Source: DASUPK01 sp963843085
GTDB taxonomy: Bacteria; Actinomycetota; Thermoleophilia; Solirubrobacterales; 70-9
NCBI GenBank assembly: GCA_963843085.1
Contig: CAWJJG010000002.1
Location: forward strand, 124,001 to 188,000
DNA length: 64,000 nt
Reading direction: 5' to 3'
Shown here: positions 15,664-23,964 of the stretch, one piece after another
How the letters are laid out: each line of letters begins with the position of its first letter
Position numbering within the stretch: position 1 is the first letter of the stretch
Made by a program: the position numbers and the translations under genes
Notes under the pieces: generated by a model
Databases searched by the model: none
Seen by the model: the letters and a program-made list of their open reading frames with translations, nothing else
What the model was told of the DNA's origin: nothing

Positions 15664-16394
15664 ACGCCCAGCGCCGCGCTCAGCCCGAGCATCACTCCGG
15701 CGCCGGCGAGGGTTCCGGCGATCCCGCGCGCGGCGCCGGGCGCGCGCAAGGCGCGCGGGGCGAGGTCCGAGGCGACGAGCGCGAGCATCGCCCCGGCGGC
15801 GAACCCGAAGGAATAGGGGAGCAGGTCCTCGAAGGTGCGAACCAGGAGGTAGGCGATGGCCGCGCCGATCGGCTGAGGGATGCTGGTCAGGACCGCGGCC
15901 CAGAACATCTGGCTGCGGCTGTAGCCGGCTTCGGCCATCGGAACCGCGATGCTGGTCCCCTCGGGGACGTTCTGCAGCCCGATGGCCAGGATCACGAAGA
16001 GGCTCAGGCCTGAGACATCCGAGGCGTAGGCGGTCCCGATCGAGAAGCCCTCGGGAAGGCTGTGGACCAGCAGCACCAGGAAGACCAGCACCGACAGCTT
16101 GGCGCCCGGCCCGGTGCGCCCACCGAACTCCACTTCCGAATGGATCAGGAAGACGCGGGTGACGGCCAGAAAGCTGACGCCGGTTGCCCCCCCGGCCAGC
16201 ACCGCGGAGGTTGGCCCCTGGTCGAAGCCGGGCTTGAGGAGCCCGACGATCGACGCGACGGTCATCGCTCCGGCCGCCAAGCCGTACAGCGCCGGCTGCC
16301 AGGCTGAGGCCCGTCCACCCAGCCAAAAGACGGGTATCGCTCCGAGGCCGGTCGCGAACGTGGTCGCGCTCGCCGCCAGGAGCAGGATCAGCAC
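15660..16394 (-). CDS. ZIP-family divalent metal transporter
   Basis: A polytopic protein of about 244 residues with the two ZIP metal-site helices: VLLVHSLPEGFSIGTAYASD (HSLPEG) and AIGLQNVPEGTSIAV (NVPEG). A His-rich cytoplasmic loop is absent, which places it with the short GufA/ZupT-like ZIPs that take up zinc, iron or manganese. The start is uncertain. GTG 16394 begins directly with a membrane span; GTG 16457 would add 21 residues and overlap the divergent TreT-like gene. Confidence 0.87.
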   Translation of the reverse strand: MLILLLAASATTFATGLGAIPVFWLGGRASAWQPALYGLAAGAMTVASIVGLLKPGFDQGPTSAVLAGGATGVSFLAVTRVFLIHSEVEFGGRTGPGAKLSVLVFLVLLVHSLPEGFSIGTAYASDVSGLSLFVILAIGLQNVPEGTSIAVPMAEAGYSRSQMFWAAVLTSIPQPIGAAIAYLLVRTFEDLLPYSFGFAAGAMLALVASDLAPRALRAPGAARGIAGTLAGAGVMLGLSAALGV

Positions 16395-16447
16395 CAGATC
16401 AGCGTATGCGCTGGCGCGGAGGCCCCCGGCGGATAGGGTCCCTGTCG

Positions 16448-17872
16448 ATGGCGGCACTACAGGAGGTCCCGATCACGGCGATCTCCACTGAGAGATTCCG
16501 GCCTCTCCTGGGCGATGGGTATGCCGAGGTCGAGCAGGCGATCGCGACGGCCCATGAGGTGCTTCGCGGCCGGATCGTCTGGCACGTCAACTCCACAGCG
16601 CGGGGCGGCGGGGTCGCGGAGATGCTCCACTCGCTGCTCGCCTACGGGCGGGGCGTCGGCGTGGACCTGCGCTGGCTGACGATCGGCGGAAGCCCCGAGT
16701 TCTTCCGGCTCACCAAGCGCCTCCACAACCACCTGCACGAGTCGCCGGGCGACGACGGGGCCCTCGGGCGTGCGGAGCACGAGATCTACCAGCAGGGTCT
16801 CCTGGAGAGTGCGGACGAGCTCGCCGGGCTCGTCCGCAAAGGGGACATCGTCTACATCCACGATCCTCAGCCGGCCGGGCTGGTGCCGCACGTCAAGTCT
16901 GCAGACGTCAGCGTCGTCTGGCGGTGCCACATCGGCATCGACAACCCGGGGCGCTACGCGCACGAGGCTTGGGAGTTCCTGCGCCCCTACATCCAGGACG
17001 CCGACGCATATGTCTTCTCGCGCACGCGGTTCGCCTGGGAGGGGCTCGACGAGGACCGGACCTGGATCGTCCCTCCCTCGATCGACATCTTCTCCCCCAA
17101 GAACCAGGAGCTGGAGCCCGAGGCCGTCCGCTCGATCCTCGCCGTGATCGGCGTGCGCTCCGGGGATCACTTCGGCAACGCTCTGTTCAACCACCTCGAC
17201 GGCAGCGAGGCCCGCGTCGACCGCCCCGCCGAGCTGAACCAGGACGGGCCGGTCCCGGACGACGCGCCGCTGATCACCCAGGTCTCGCGATGGGATCGCC
17301 TCAAGGACCCGGTGGGAGTGCTGCGCTCCTTCGTCGAACACGTCACGAACGAAACGGCTCATCTCCTCCTCGTCGGCCCGTCGGTTGCCGGGGTCGCGGA
17401 CGACCCGGAAGGTGCCGAGGTGCTCGCCGAGGTCCGCGCGGAGCGGGAGGCTCTCGCCCCGGAGCTCCGCGAGCGCGTCCACCTCGCGACGCTGCCGATG
17501 GACGACGTCGCCGAGAACGCCGCGATGGTCAACGCGATCCAACGGCGATCCGACGTCGTCCTTCAGAAGAGCCTCGCCGAGGGCTTCGGTCTCACGGTCG
17601 CGGAAGCGATGTGGAAGTCCAAGCCGGTCGTGGCCGGCGCGGTGGGGGGCATCCAGGATCAGATCGAGAACGGCGTCTCAGGGGTCCTCGTCGATCCCTC
17701 CGACTTGGCGGCCGCCGGCGCGGCTATCGACCGGCTGCTCGGCGATCCGGAGGGAATGGCGAGGATGGGAGCGGCGGCGCGTCAGCGGGTCATCGAGCAG
17801 TTCCTCGGCACCAGGCACCTGCTCCAGTACCTCGGCCTGCTGGCCGGGATGCTCGACGACAACGGGACCTAG
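16448..17872 (+). CDS. Trehalose synthase-like glycosyltransferase (TreT type, GT4)
   Basis: A 474-residue GT-B fold enzyme. The N-terminal HVNSTARGGGVAEMLHSLL motif and VWRCHIGIDNP are characteristic of TreT-type trehalose glycosyltransferases, which join ADP- or UDP-glucose with glucose. The C-terminal nucleotide-sugar site has EGFGLTVAEAMWKSKPVVAG with the E-x7-E pattern of GT4. Trehalose would serve as a compatible solute. The start ATG 16448 avoids an upstream Arg-rich extension. The stop shares CTAG (17869-17872) with the anti-sigma gene on the other strand. Confidence 0.85.
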   Translation: MAALQEVPITAISTERFRPLLGDGYAEVEQAIATAHEVLRGRIVWHVNSTARGGGVAEMLHSLLAYGRGVGVDLRWLTIGGSPEFFRLTKRLHNHLHESPGDDGALGRAEHEIYQQGLLESADELAGLVRKGDIVYIHDPQPAGLVPHVKSADVSVVWRCHIGIDNPGRYAHEAWEFLRPYIQDADAYVFSRTRFAWEGLDEDRTWIVPPSIDIFSPKNQELEPEAVRSILAVIGVRSGDHFGNALFNHLDGSEARVDRPAELNQDGPVPDDAPLITQVSRWDRLKDPVGVLRSFVEHVTNETAHLLLVGPSVAGVADDPEGAEVLAEVRAEREALAPELRERVHLATLPMDDVAENAAMVNAIQRRSDVVLQKSLAEGFGLTVAEAMWKSKPVVAGAVGGIQDQIENGVSGVLVDPSDLAAAGAAIDRLLGDPEGMARMGAAARQRVIEQFLGTRHLLQYLGLLAGMLDDNGT

Positions 17873-18132
17873 CCGGCCGGGCGCTCCTGCTTCCAGCCGC
17901 GGAACGCCGTGAGCAGCTCCTCGCGCGCGCCCGGGTCGATGTCGTCCTCGGTGAGCCGGCCGCTGGCCGCGATCACCTGCCGCATCTGCTCGACGTAGGC
18001 GGAGCAGTTGCCGCAGCCGCCGATGTGGCGTTTGAAGCGGCGGCGGTCGCGCCGGGACAGGTCGCCGTCAAGGTACGCGGTGACCAGCTCCACGAGCTCC
18101 TGGCACGCAAGTGGCGGAGTGAAGATGCTCAT
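17869..18132 (-). CDS. Anti-sigma factor, zinc-finger (zf-HC2) type
   Basis: An 87-residue soluble protein with the ZAS/zf-HC2 motif: CQELVELVTAYLDGDL, then FKRHIGGCGNCSAYVEQMRQ, which gives the H-x3-C-x2-C zinc site. Such proteins bind and silence the ECF sigma factor made from the same operon, often in response to redox change at the zinc site. No membrane span is present, so it senses a cytoplasmic signal. The ATG overlaps the sigma stop codon as ATGA (18129-18132), giving translational coupling and matched stoichiometry. Confidence 0.9.
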   Translation of the reverse strand: MSIFTPPLACQELVELVTAYLDGDLSRRDRRRFKRHIGGCGNCSAYVEQMRQVIAASGRLTEDDIDPGAREELLTAFRGWKQERPAG

Positions 18133-18770
18133 GCGGTTCCCCCGGCCACGTCGGGATCCAGGTACTGCTCGAGCACCGCTCGCACCTTGGAGCGCGCACG
18201 GTGCAGCAGGACCCGCTGGTTTCCATCGGTGATCTCGAGGGCGTCGGCGACCTCCATCGGTGACCACCCCTCGATGTCGCGCAGGCGGATCACCTCGCGC
18301 TGGGCATCCGGCAGCTCCTCGATCGCCATTTGGATCACCGAGAGCGTCTCCTTCGCCAGGAGCCTGTCCTGCGGCCACGCCCGCGGAGGCGCGGCCCAGG
18401 CGCCCGGCTCCGCGGAGTCGGGGCCCAGGAAACGATCGGGGTCGACCGCGGGCTCGTCTCCCTCGCCGGCGCCCGCGAGCGAGGAGAACGGGACCGTGCG
18501 CCCGTCGCGCTGACCCCTCGTCTTGGCGCGGTTGGTGAGGATCCGGAAGAGCCAGGTCTTGAGGCTCGACCGGCCCTCGAACCGGTCGATGCCGTTGAGC
18601 ACGGCGAGCCAGGTCTCCTGCACCACCTCCTCAGCGGTGGCGCGGTCGCGTACGAACATCTGGGCTACGCGAAGCATCGTGGCCCCATATGCGTCTATCA
18701 GCTCGGCGAAGGCCGATTCGTCGCCGTCGCGCAGTCGTTGGACGAGATCCTGTTCATGGGATTCAGTCAT
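18129..18770 (-). CDS. ECF RNA polymerase sigma factor
   Basis: A 213-residue sigma-70 family protein with only regions 2 and 4. Region 2 is ELIDAYGATMLRVAQMFVRD ... AEEVVQETWLAVL; region 4 is IEELPDAQREVIRLRDIEGW ... RVLLHRARSKVRAVLE. The linker is longer than usual and rich in Pro/Asp/Ala (EGDEPAVDPDRFLGPDSAEP). It is cotranscribed with its zf-HC2 anti-sigma. It is divergent from a beta-carbonic anhydrase with a 71-base gap that must carry both promoters. Confidence 0.93.
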   Translation of the reverse strand: MTESHEQDLVQRLRDGDESAFAELIDAYGATMLRVAQMFVRDRATAEEVVQETWLAVLNGIDRFEGRSSLKTWLFRILTNRAKTRGQRDGRTVPFSSLAGAGEGDEPAVDPDRFLGPDSAEPGAWAAPPRAWPQDRLLAKETLSVIQMAIEELPDAQREVIRLRDIEGWSPMEVADALEITDGNQRVLLHRARSKVRAVLEQYLDPDVAGGTA

Positions 18771-18841
18771 CGGGCGGGCCGTACGGTTACACGCTTTGGG
18801 CTCGGCTGCTTGCGCACCGGCCTCGATGGAATACTCGCCGC

Positions 18842-19483
18842 GTGCCGAACGCGACCGATCCCGCCGCCGCGCCCCATCCGAGCACTCCGCAGGAGGCGCT
18901 CGAGCTGCTCATGGAGGGAAACCGGCGTCACCGGGAGGGGAGGCTCGAGCTGCACGACCACTCTCCGGTGGGCGATGAGCGCGCCAGCCGCCAGATGCCG
19001 TTCGCGGCGATCGTCAGCTGCGCCGACTCGCGTGTCTCGCCGACCCTGATCTTCGACGTCGATCGGGGCAACCTGTTCTCGTCGAAGGTCGCGGGGAACA
19101 CGATCGACAGCGGCACCCTGGGCAGCACGGAGTTCGCCGTCAAGGTGCTCGGCGTGAAGCTGGTCATGGTCCTCGGCCACAGCAACTGCGGTGCCGTCAC
19201 CGCGGCGATCGACGTCGCCAACGGGGAGGCGAGCTACCCGCCCCAGGAGTACGGGGCGATCGGCGAGGTGGTCGACCGGATCGTCCCGTCGATCAGTGAG
19301 CTGGCGGGGCCCGACCGCACGGTGCCGGCCTGCGTCGAGCTGAATGCCGCGGCGCAGGCGGCCGACCTCGCGGCGCGGGAGCCAATCGTCAGGCCGGCGG
19401 TCGATACGGGGCGGATCATCGTGGTGGCCGCGGTCTACGACCTCGAGACCGGGGGGGTCTCCGTCATTCCGCAGGTCACCTGA
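18842..19483 (+). CDS. Beta-carbonic anhydrase
   Basis: A 213-residue beta-class enzyme that interconverts CO2 and bicarbonate. The zinc ligands are Cys60 (SCADSR), His113 and Cys116 (GHSNCGAV); the Asp62-Arg64 dyad is intact. The GTG start at 18842 follows a stretch with no better candidate and gives a normal-length N-terminus. The stop lies 8 bases inside the 3' end of the beta-propeller gene on the other strand. A second, smaller beta-carbonic anhydrase is at 40715-41254. Confidence 0.93.
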   Translation: MPNATDPAAAPHPSTPQEALELLMEGNRRHREGRLELHDHSPVGDERASRQMPFAAIVSCADSRVSPTLIFDVDRGNLFSSKVAGNTIDSGTLGSTEFAVKVLGVKLVMVLGHSNCGAVTAAIDVANGEASYPPQEYGAIGEVVDRIVPSISELAGPDRTVPACVELNAAAQAADLAAREPIVRPAVDTGRIIVVAAVYDLETGGVSVIPQVT

Positions 19484-20654
19484 AGATCCCGGTGTGGCCC
19501 AGCGAGTAGCGGCCGGGCTGCGGGTACACGCAGAGGCCATGCGGCCCGCTGCCCACCGGAATGCGGGCGAGCAGGTGCCCGTTCCGAGTGCTGATCGCAT
19601 AGACCTCGCCGCCGTAACGGCCTGAGAGCCAGAGGACCCGCCCGTCCGCGGATACCCCGCCCATGTCGGGGCTGCCGCCGGGGATGTGCCAGGTGTGGAC
19701 GACCTTGCGCGTCGCGAACGAGATGACCGAGACCTCGCCGGCCGATCGGTCCGAGACATAGAGGTACTTCGAGTCCCGGCTGACGTAGAGGCCGTGGGCC
19801 CCGCCGGCCGTGGGGATGAAGCCGACCTTCTTGAACGACTTGGCGTCGATCAGCCAGACGCCGTCGGCGTACTGATCCGCCACATAGAAGAGGCGGCCGT
19901 CCGGTGAGAGCTTCACGTCCTGGGGCGAGGCCCCTGTGCTCAGGTTGAGCTGACCGACCACCCGCTGGCGGCGCAGATCGACCTTGATCAGGGACTTTCC
20001 GAACTCACAGCTCGCGACGAGGTAGCGGCCGTCAGCCGTGAAATCCATGTGGTTCACCCCGGGACAGGGCACCGAGAGCGTGTGGTCGCTCCGCATGGTG
20101 TGCGGGTCGCGGAAGTCGAGCGTCTGCATTCGCTCCTCGACGACGATCGCGAAGCGCCCGTCAGGGGTGAAGTAGAGGTTGTACGGGTCGGTCACCGGGA
20201 CGGGCCTCCCGGGCTTCCCAGTCGCCGGGTTGATCGGCGTCAGCGTGTTCCCCTCGTCGTTGTTCACCCAGAGCGTCTTGAGGTCGTAGGAGGGAACGAC
20301 GTGCTGGGGGAGGGTCCCGACCGGAAACTGCCCGATCACCTTGTAGGTCCGAGGGTCGATCACGCTCACGGTGTTGCTCTCGCTGTTCGGCACGTAGACG
20401 CGCGAGGGGAACCGGCGCACGACCGGGGAGAGCATGCCGGGGCGGTCAGCGGCGTAGACGTCGTGTGGGTCGAGTGAGGGGGGGACATGCAGCCCCCCTG
20501 TCCCCTCAGAGCTCTTGCCTCCGGCGGTCACGCCCGTCCGTCCAGCGCCTCCGCCGCCTGGTCCACCCGTCGCGAAGAACCAGACCAGCACAGCGGCGAT
20601 GGAGCTCACCAGCGCCGCGAGGCGGATCAGACCGCGTCGCCTGGCACGGCTCAT
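19476..20654 (-). CDS. Membrane-anchored YVTN/YncE-like beta-propeller protein
   Basis: A 392-residue protein with an N-terminal signal anchor (RRRGLIRLAALVSSIAAVLV), a Gly-rich linker and then a seven-bladed propeller. Blades carry repeats such as VYVPNSESNTVSVIDPRTYK, LYVSDRSAGEVSVISFATRK and VYAISTRNGHLLARIPVG. Propellers of this class usually bind ligands or partners outside the cell; no enzyme motif is evident. ATG 20654 gives the shortest n-region. The anchor closely resembles that of the divergent kelch protein at 20763, so the two probably act together. Confidence 0.83.
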   Translation of the reverse strand: MSRARRRGLIRLAALVSSIAAVLVWFFATGGPGGGGAGRTGVTAGGKSSEGTGGLHVPPSLDPHDVYAADRPGMLSPVVRRFPSRVYVPNSESNTVSVIDPRTYKVIGQFPVGTLPQHVVPSYDLKTLWVNNDEGNTLTPINPATGKPGRPVPVTDPYNLYFTPDGRFAIVVEERMQTLDFRDPHTMRSDHTLSVPCPGVNHMDFTADGRYLVASCEFGKSLIKVDLRRQRVVGQLNLSTGASPQDVKLSPDGRLFYVADQYADGVWLIDAKSFKKVGFIPTAGGAHGLYVSRDSKYLYVSDRSAGEVSVISFATRKVVHTWHIPGGSPDMGGVSADGRVLWLSGRYGGEVYAISTRNGHLLARIPVGSGPHGLCVYPQPGRYSLGHTGIFR

Positions 20655-20762
20655 CACATGAAAGCCTCGCACGCCCGGATGAAGCGCGCCTAAGAGGCGG
20701 AGTAGAGAACGCTCATCATGGGCTTAGGAACCCTTCACGTGCCGCGATCACGGTCATCCGCG

Positions 20763-21767
20763 ATGAGCTCCGAGCGCCGCCGAGGCCTGGTCCGGCTGGG
20801 GATCCTGCTGTGTTCGATCGCGGCGCTGGCCGTGGTCGGCCTGAACGCGATCTCGGGCTCCGGCGGTGGGCAGAGCGGGAGTGGCCAGTCGGCCAGCGCG
20901 CGATCCGTGCGCCAGGGCCCTGCGAGGTTGACGGCCACATCGAGCCGCGACCGTCTCCCGACCGCGATTCACGGGGAGACGGTCGCCCCGGTCTCGGGAG
21001 GCCTCCTCGTGATCGGCGGCGAGGACAGCGGCGGATCGACCGATCGCGTCTATCGGCTCGATCCGGCCTCGGGACACGCCACGCCCGACGGCTCGCTCGC
21101 CCAGCCGCTCCATGACGCGGCCGCGGTCACACTGGCCAACGGGACTCTGGTCTTCGGTGGGGGTAACACCTCGACCCTCGACCTCGCCCAGGCTCTGACG
21201 CCCGGCGGGACCGCGCAGGTCGTCGGCCATCTTCCCGACGCCGTCTCCGATATCTCCGCTGTTCGCCTCGGCGATGCCGCCTACGTGCTCGGCGGCTACG
21301 ACGGCCGGCAGCCGTCCGCATCAGTCCTCCAGACGACGAACGGCAGGTCGTTCACCAGGGTCGCGCGGCTACCGACCCCGGTTCGCTACGGCGCCGCGGC
21401 CACGGTGGGCGACAAGGTCTATGTCTTCGGCGGCGAGCTGGGTGACGGGAGCGAGACCAGCGAGATCCAGGAGTACGACCTCGGGACGGAGCGGGCCGTG
21501 GTCGCCGGCCACCTTCCCGACGCTCTCTCCCACGCCTCGGCGGTCAACCTCGACGGCACGATCTATCTGCTCGGTGGCCGGATCAACGGCGCCGCCAGCG
21601 GCCGGATCCTTCGCTTCGACCCCGCCAGGAACGTCGTCGTCCCGGCCGGCCATCTTCCGCAGCCCGTCTTCGACGGCGCCGCCGGGACGGTCAGTGGGCG
21701 GGCCTACCTGCTCGGGGGCCTCGGCGCCTCCGAGACCCCGCTCGATTCCGTGATCGAGCTGCGCTAG
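20763..21767 (+). CDS. Membrane-anchored kelch-type beta-propeller protein
   Basis: A 334-residue protein. Its N-terminal anchor (SSERRRGLVRLGILLCSIAA) parallels the one at 20654. The propeller has kelch-like repeats with double-Gly blades: GGLLVIGGEDSGG, AAYVLGGYDGRQPSASV, KVYVFGGELGDGSETSEI, TIYLLGGRINGAASGRIL and RAYLLGGLGASETPL. The ATG at 20763 is preferred over a GTG/ATG-like upstream extension because it starts directly at the positive n-region. The stop shares CTAG (21764-21767) with the FKBP gene on the other strand. Confidence 0.83.
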   Translation: MSSERRRGLVRLGILLCSIAALAVVGLNAISGSGGGQSGSGQSASARSVRQGPARLTATSSRDRLPTAIHGETVAPVSGGLLVIGGEDSGGSTDRVYRLDPASGHATPDGSLAQPLHDAAAVTLANGTLVFGGGNTSTLDLAQALTPGGTAQVVGHLPDAVSDISAVRLGDAAYVLGGYDGRQPSASVLQTTNGRSFTRVARLPTPVRYGAAATVGDKVYVFGGELGDGSETSEIQEYDLGTERAVVAGHLPDALSHASAVNLDGTIYLLGGRINGAASGRILRFDPARNVVVPAGHLPQPVFDGAAGTVSGRAYLLGGLGASETPLDSVIELR

Positions 21768-22258
21768 CCGATCGAGACCAGGTCAATCACGAACACGAGG
21801 GTGGCGTTCGGCGGGATCGTCGGCGGCTGGCCCTGAGCGCCGTAGGCGAGGCCCGGCGGGATGATCAGCTCACGGCGACCGCCGGCCTTCATCCCGGCGA
21901 CTCCCTGGTCCCACCCCTGGATGACCTGTCCGCCGCCGAGCTTGAACGAGAACGGCTGGCCGTGATCGTAGGAGGAGTCGAACTTGCTGCCGTTGTCGTA
22001 GAGGACGCCGATGTACTGGACGCTCACCTGGTCGCCCGGCTTGGCCGCCGGCCCAGTGCCCGTCTTCAGGTCCTTCACCACGAGGCTGGTGGGGGCGGCC
22101 CCGGTGGGCAGCTTCACGGTGGGGCCGTTTGGCACGGTGATGTCGGCCTTCGCGGCGGTGTCGCTGCTGGAGCCGCCGCCCCGCCCGATCAGGATCACCG
22201 CGACCACCACGACGAGAATCCCGCCGGCCACGAGCAGCCCGATCACCCTGCGATCCAT
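21764..22258 (-). CDS. FKBP-type peptidyl-prolyl cis-trans isomerase, membrane-anchored
   Basis: A 164-residue protein: an N-terminal hydrophobic anchor (VIGLLVAGGILVVVVAVILI), a linker of about 40 residues, and an FKBP domain from about residue 66. Key FKBP features are VSVQYIGVLYDNGSKFDSSY, FSFKLGGGQVIQGWDQGVAG and IIPPGLAYGAQG. It would speed proline isomerisation in exported proteins on the outer face of the membrane. The neighbouring propeller and sulfatase genes are also exported proteins, but no operon link is visible. Confidence 0.92.
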   Translation of the reverse strand: MDRRVIGLLVAGGILVVVVAVILIGRGGGSSSDTAAKADITVPNGPTVKLPTGAAPTSLVVKDLKTGTGPAAKPGDQVSVQYIGVLYDNGSKFDSSYDHGQPFSFKLGGGQVIQGWDQGVAGMKAGGRRELIIPPGLAYGAQGQPPTIPPNATLVFVIDLVSIG

Positions 22259-22281
22259 GGCGCGGGATCGTACGCGGCCGC

Positions 22282-23964
22282 TCAGGATGGCGCGGTGCCG
22301 TTGACCGCCATCAGGCGGTCGAGGCGTTGCCCGAGCTCCGAGCGCATCGCGGCTTCACTCTGGCTCAGGACCTCTCCGGTGTCGCGATCGACCAGGTTGC
22401 GACTCTCGTCTGGATCCCGCTCGAGGTCGTACATCTCGTACTCCGGCGGCTTCTTCCCGGCCGGATCGAAGTAGAGCGCGAACTTCGTGTTGGCGGTGCG
22501 CACCGCGCGAATCCGGTTGGGCTGTCCGGAGACATCCTGAAGGGCCGTGGCCGCCTGGTGGTCGTCGTAGGTGAAGTGGATCTCGTCCTGGACGGCTTCG
22601 CCGGGGCTGCCGTGAGCGGCGATGGGGCCGAGGTCGACACCGCTTCGGCGCAGCCGGTCGTTCTCCGGCGCGGCGTGCTTCGCCAGGATCGGGGACAGGT
22701 CGTGGCCCTTGGCCTGGCCGTTCAGGCCGGTTCCGGCGACCGTCGCGATCGTTGGCAGCAGGTCCACCAGCGAGACGAGCGCGTCCGTGTGCACCGGACG
22801 CGGGAAGAGCACCGGGTTCGAGACGACGAGCGGGATGTTGATCGTCTCTTCGTAGGTGTTGAACGCCTTCTGGCGCAGGCCTCCGTGGGAGAGGCCCATC
22901 TCGCCGTGATCGGCGCAGCGGAAGACCATGGTCCGGGAGCGGATCGAGTCGGGATCCGTGGGGTCGCCGAGGGCGGCCATCACGCGGCCGAGCTGCTCGT
23001 CGACCACGCGGTGGAGGTGGGCGTAGAAGTTCACGTACTCGAGCTGCTCTCGCTCGTCCCGCAGCGGCCCCAGATACGCGGTCATCCCCATCTTCATCAG
23101 CTCGTGGACGGAGGGCTTGTCGCGGAGCGACTCGTCCACGGTCGGCGGCAGCTTCACGCCGAGGTCCATGTACCCCTCCTCCTCGTATCCGCCGCGGACG
23201 TGCTGCGCCGGGAAGCCGAGGACGTCGTGAGGGTTGACCAGGGAGACGACCAGGCAGAAGGGCTCCGGAAGGTCGGCCCGCCCGAGCCACTCCTCGACCT
23301 GGCGCGTATAGACCTCGTCCCAGCCCATCCCGAGGGGCCCGGCGTTGCCCGCCCCGAAGTGCTCGGCCTTCGCGTTCTCGCCCGCGTCGGGCGGCTCCCA
23401 GTCGGCGAAGCCGTACTCGTCTCGGAGGCGATCGGCGTCCGACGGCGCCCAGCCGCCGAGCAAGTCGCCGCCGGACGGGTGGGTCAGGTGCCACTTGCCC
23501 TTGTAGGCGACCTCGTATCCGCGGCTCCGCAGGACATGGGCGAGGCTCTGGGTGTCCGGAGCCAGCTCGGGCTCTCCGCCCGACTTGGGCCCGGCCTGGA
23601 CCAGGCCTCTTCCGAAGTTATGGAGAGCGCGGCGACGCGGGGCGTTCGGCCCACGCAACATCCCCCCCAGCTCCCGCAGGACTGCGGGTGAGTTGCCGAT
23701 GTCGGGACGCAGGTCGGCCTGTGTGTGGGTGAGCGTGACGCCGTGCTGCGCCGGATAGCGGCCGGTGAGCAGGGTCGCGCGGCTCGGAGAGCACATCGAC
23801 GTGTTGGTGAAGGCGCGGTGGAAGGTGAGGCTGTTCTGCTCCAGGGCATGCTGGTTCGGCGTCAGGTCCCGCAGCCAGCCGGAGAAGTCCGGCCAGTGGC
23901 GGGGATAACGCTGCTGATCGGTGATCAACAGGACGACGTTGGGCGGCTTGGCGGCCGTGGTCAG
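22282..23964 (-). CDS. Sulfatase / arylsulfatase-family hydrolase, probably with CTG start
   Basis: An alkaline-phosphatase superfamily sulfatase of about 560 residues. The N-terminus PPNVVLLITDQQRYPRHW holds the metal-binding Asp, and TNTSMCSPSRATLLTGRYPA holds the C-x-P-S-R motif whose Cys58 would become formylglycine. GEMGLSHGGLRQK and LYDLERDP-like C-terminal elements (YDLERDPDESRNLVD) also fit. No signal peptide is seen. No in-frame ATG, GTG or TTG lies near the conserved N-terminus. The best start is CTG 23964, which overlaps the upstream stop as CTGA. The gene is last in a TetR/secreted protein/sulfatase operon. Confidence 0.85.
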   Translation of the reverse strand: MTTAAKPPNVVLLITDQQRYPRHWPDFSGWLRDLTPNQHALEQNSLTFHRAFTNTSMCSPSRATLLTGRYPAQHGVTLTHTQADLRPDIGNSPAVLRELGGMLRGPNAPRRRALHNFGRGLVQAGPKSGGEPELAPDTQSLAHVLRSRGYEVAYKGKWHLTHPSGGDLLGGWAPSDADRLRDEYGFADWEPPDAGENAKAEHFGAGNAGPLGMGWDEVYTRQVEEWLGRADLPEPFCLVVSLVNPHDVLGFPAQHVRGGYEEEGYMDLGVKLPPTVDESLRDKPSVHELMKMGMTAYLGPLRDEREQLEYVNFYAHLHRVVDEQLGRVMAALGDPTDPDSIRSRTMVFRCADHGEMGLSHGGLRQKAFNTYEETINIPLVVSNPVLFPRPVHTDALVSLVDLLPTIATVAGTGLNGQAKGHDLSPILAKHAAPENDRLRRSGVDLGPIAAHGSPGEAVQDEIHFTYDDHQAATALQDVSGQPNRIRAVRTANTKFALYFDPAGKKPPEYEMYDLERDPDESRNLVDRDTGEVLSQSEAAMRSELGQRLDRLMAVNGTAPS

